Assembly (NCBI RefSeq): GCF_001693385.1 | Contig: NZ_CP016428.1 | Location: 3,100,001-3,164,000 of the forward strand | Reading direction: 5' to 3' | Length of the DNA stretch: 64,000 nucleotides | Origin: Bradyrhizobium icense | Lineage (GTDB): Bacteria; Pseudomonadota; Alphaproteobacteria; Rhizobiales; Xanthobacteraceae | Shown here: piece by piece, positions 63,200 through 64,000 of the stretch | Numbering within the stretch: the first letter of the stretch is position 1 | Layout of the letters: each line of letters begins with the position of its first letter | The notes under the pieces: generated by a model | What the model saw: only the letters and a program-made list of their open reading frames with translations | Told to the model about the DNA's origin: nothing | Database searches by the model: none | Position numbers and translations under genes: made by a program

Positions 63200-63712
63200 A
63201 TGGGACAGGCATTGCCCAAACCTGGCTTGCGGCCGTTTCTGCCGGCGGATGTTCCGATGCTGGCGGCGATCTTCGTTGCCGCCATCGAGGGACTGACCGG
63301 CGACGACTACAGCGAGGCGCAGCAGGAGGCCTGGGCTCAGGCAGCCGAGGACGAAGCGGCGTTCGGCAAGAAGCTCGCCGGGCAACTGACGCTGATCGCG
63401 ACCATCCAGAACGCGCCGGTCGGCTTCGCCTCGCTGAAGGGCGCCGACCATCTCGACATGCTCTACGTCCACCCGAGTGTGGCAGGGCAGGGCGTTGCGT
63501 CGATGCTGGTAGACGCGCTGGAGAAACTGGCGGGCGCGCGCGGGGCCAAGGTTCTGACCGTCGATGCCAGCGATACTGCCGAGCCATTGTTCAGAAAGCG
63601 CGGCTATGCCGCCAAGCAGCGCAATACGGTTTCGCTCAATGGCGAATGGCTTGCCAACACCACGATGCAGAAGACGCTGGCGACAAGCGCCGCGCCGGGA
63701 GCGCCGACATGA
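63200..63712 (+). CDS. GNAT family N-acetyltransferase
   Basis: A 170-residue acetyltransferase. LRPFLPADVPMLAAIFVAAI is the first strand-helix unit, LDMLYVHPSVAGQGVASMLV the acetyl-CoA-binding motif A (Gln/Gly-x-Gly), and FRKRGYAAKQRNTVSLNGEW the C-terminal motif B with the usual Tyr. The acceptor (a small amine or protein) is unknown. It lies in a cysS-small protein-GNAT-cimA chain with overlapping or nearly touching ends, probably one operon. Confidence 0.88.
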   Translation: MGQALPKPGLRPFLPADVPMLAAIFVAAIEGLTGDDYSEAQQEAWAQAAEDEAAFGKKLAGQLTLIATIQNAPVGFASLKGADHLDMLYVHPSVAGQGVASMLVDALEKLAGARGAKVLTVDASDTAEPLFRKRGYAAKQRNTVSLNGEWLANTTMQKTLATSAAPGAPT

Positions 63713-64000
63713 GCCGCGAACGCCTATATCTGTTCGATACGACATTACGCGACGGCGCGCAGACCAACGGCGTCGATTTCACCCTGCATGACAAGCAGAT
63801 CATCGCGCAGATGCTCGATGAACTCGGCATCGACTACGTCGAAGGCGGCTATCCCGGCGCCAATCCGACCGATACCGAATTCTTCGCCGAAAAGCCGAAG
63901 CTCGAGCACGCCAAATTCACCGCGTTCGGCATGACGCGCCGTCCGGGCCGTTCGGCCTCGAACGATCCGGGGCTGGCGGCGCTGATCGAGGCCAAGGCCG
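63709..64000 (+). CDS. cimA: Citramalate synthase, N-terminal part (cut by window edge)
   Basis: The first 97 codons are present and start by a four-base overlap with the acetyltransferase (ATGA). MSRERLYLFDTTLRDGAQTN has the metal-binding Asp-Thr-Thr-Leu-Arg-Asp-Gly motif of the 2-isopropylmalate/homocitrate synthase family. The following VDFTLHDKQIIAQMLDELGI and VEGGYPGANPTDTEFF match the citramalate synthase subgroup, which condenses pyruvate and acetyl-CoA on the way to isoleucine. The C-terminal regulatory domain lies outside the window, so homologues with other substrates cannot be excluded. Confidence 0.85.
   Translation, partial: MSRERLYLFDTTLRDGAQTNGVDFTLHDKQIIAQMLDELGIDYVEGGYPGANPTDTEFFAEKPKLEHAKFTAFGMTRRPGRSASNDPGLAALIEAKA

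Overview
The window looks like a chromosomal segment of a Bradyrhizobium-type alphaproteobacterium. GC is high. There is a four-gene cytochrome oxidase cluster in the coxM-N-O-P order known from Bradyrhizobium, class II DAHP synthase, FixK/FNR-type and CtrA-type operator sequences, DUF families typical of the group (3300, 2950, 1289, 2059, 2189, 2865), twin TRAP transporters and the short palindromic repeats seen across Bradyrhizobium genomes. This assignment comes from gene content, not from a search.

Region 1-9.7 kb: the end of a histidine kinase, then a block of secreted proteins without known function (a DUF3300 protein with an S74-like C-terminal domain, DUF2950, a small Gly-rich protein, a ClpP-fold-like protein, a Cys-rich protein). 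Two of the transcription units are preceded by FixK/FNR-type palindromes placed identically relative to the start codon. The block also holds remains of two response regulators joined head to head, an intact MASE4-type sensor kinase and a decayed branched-chain amino acid binding protein gene.

Region 9.7-17 kb: dusA, then a divergently regulated gamma-resorcylate/resorcinol operon (flavin reductase, oxygenase, decarboxylase, MFS importer, maleylacetate reductase; MarR regulator opposite). The ring-cleaving hydroxyquinol dioxygenase is not in the window. Region 17-23.1 kb: a decaying polysaccharide-type operon on the minus strand (frameshifted sugar transferase, NodB-type deacetylase, radical SAM protein, methyltransferase). 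The methyltransferase gene is cut by a 2.55 kb IS66-family element with a perfect 8 bp target duplication.

Region 23.5-43.2 kb: housekeeping and transport genes. These are a retropepsin-like protease, DUF1289, a PleC-like kinase with an upstream CtrA-type site, a beta-hydroxyacid dehydrogenase, a VOC protein, an Mrp-type Fe-S carrier ATPase, two tandem TRAP binding proteins facing two TRAP permease pairs, moaA, gph, a cupin/AraC pair, rpiA, DUF2059 and glutathione reductase. Region 43.2-45 kb: a vapBC-type toxin-antitoxin pair whose toxin gene is split by an IS630-family element at a TA dinucleotide.

Region 45.2-64 kb: 3-hydroxybutyryl-CoA dehydrogenase, a Cys-rich flavodoxin-like reductase, a cysteine hydrolase, small proteins, an alpha/beta hydrolase, class II DAHP synthase, dgkA, nadE, the coxMNOP-type oxidase operon with a subunit IV-like gene, DUF2189 and DUF2865 proteins, cysS preceded by a 17 bp perfect inverted repeat, a 37-residue membrane protein, an acetyltransferase and the start of citramalate synthase. 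No tRNA, rRNA or CRISPR was seen.
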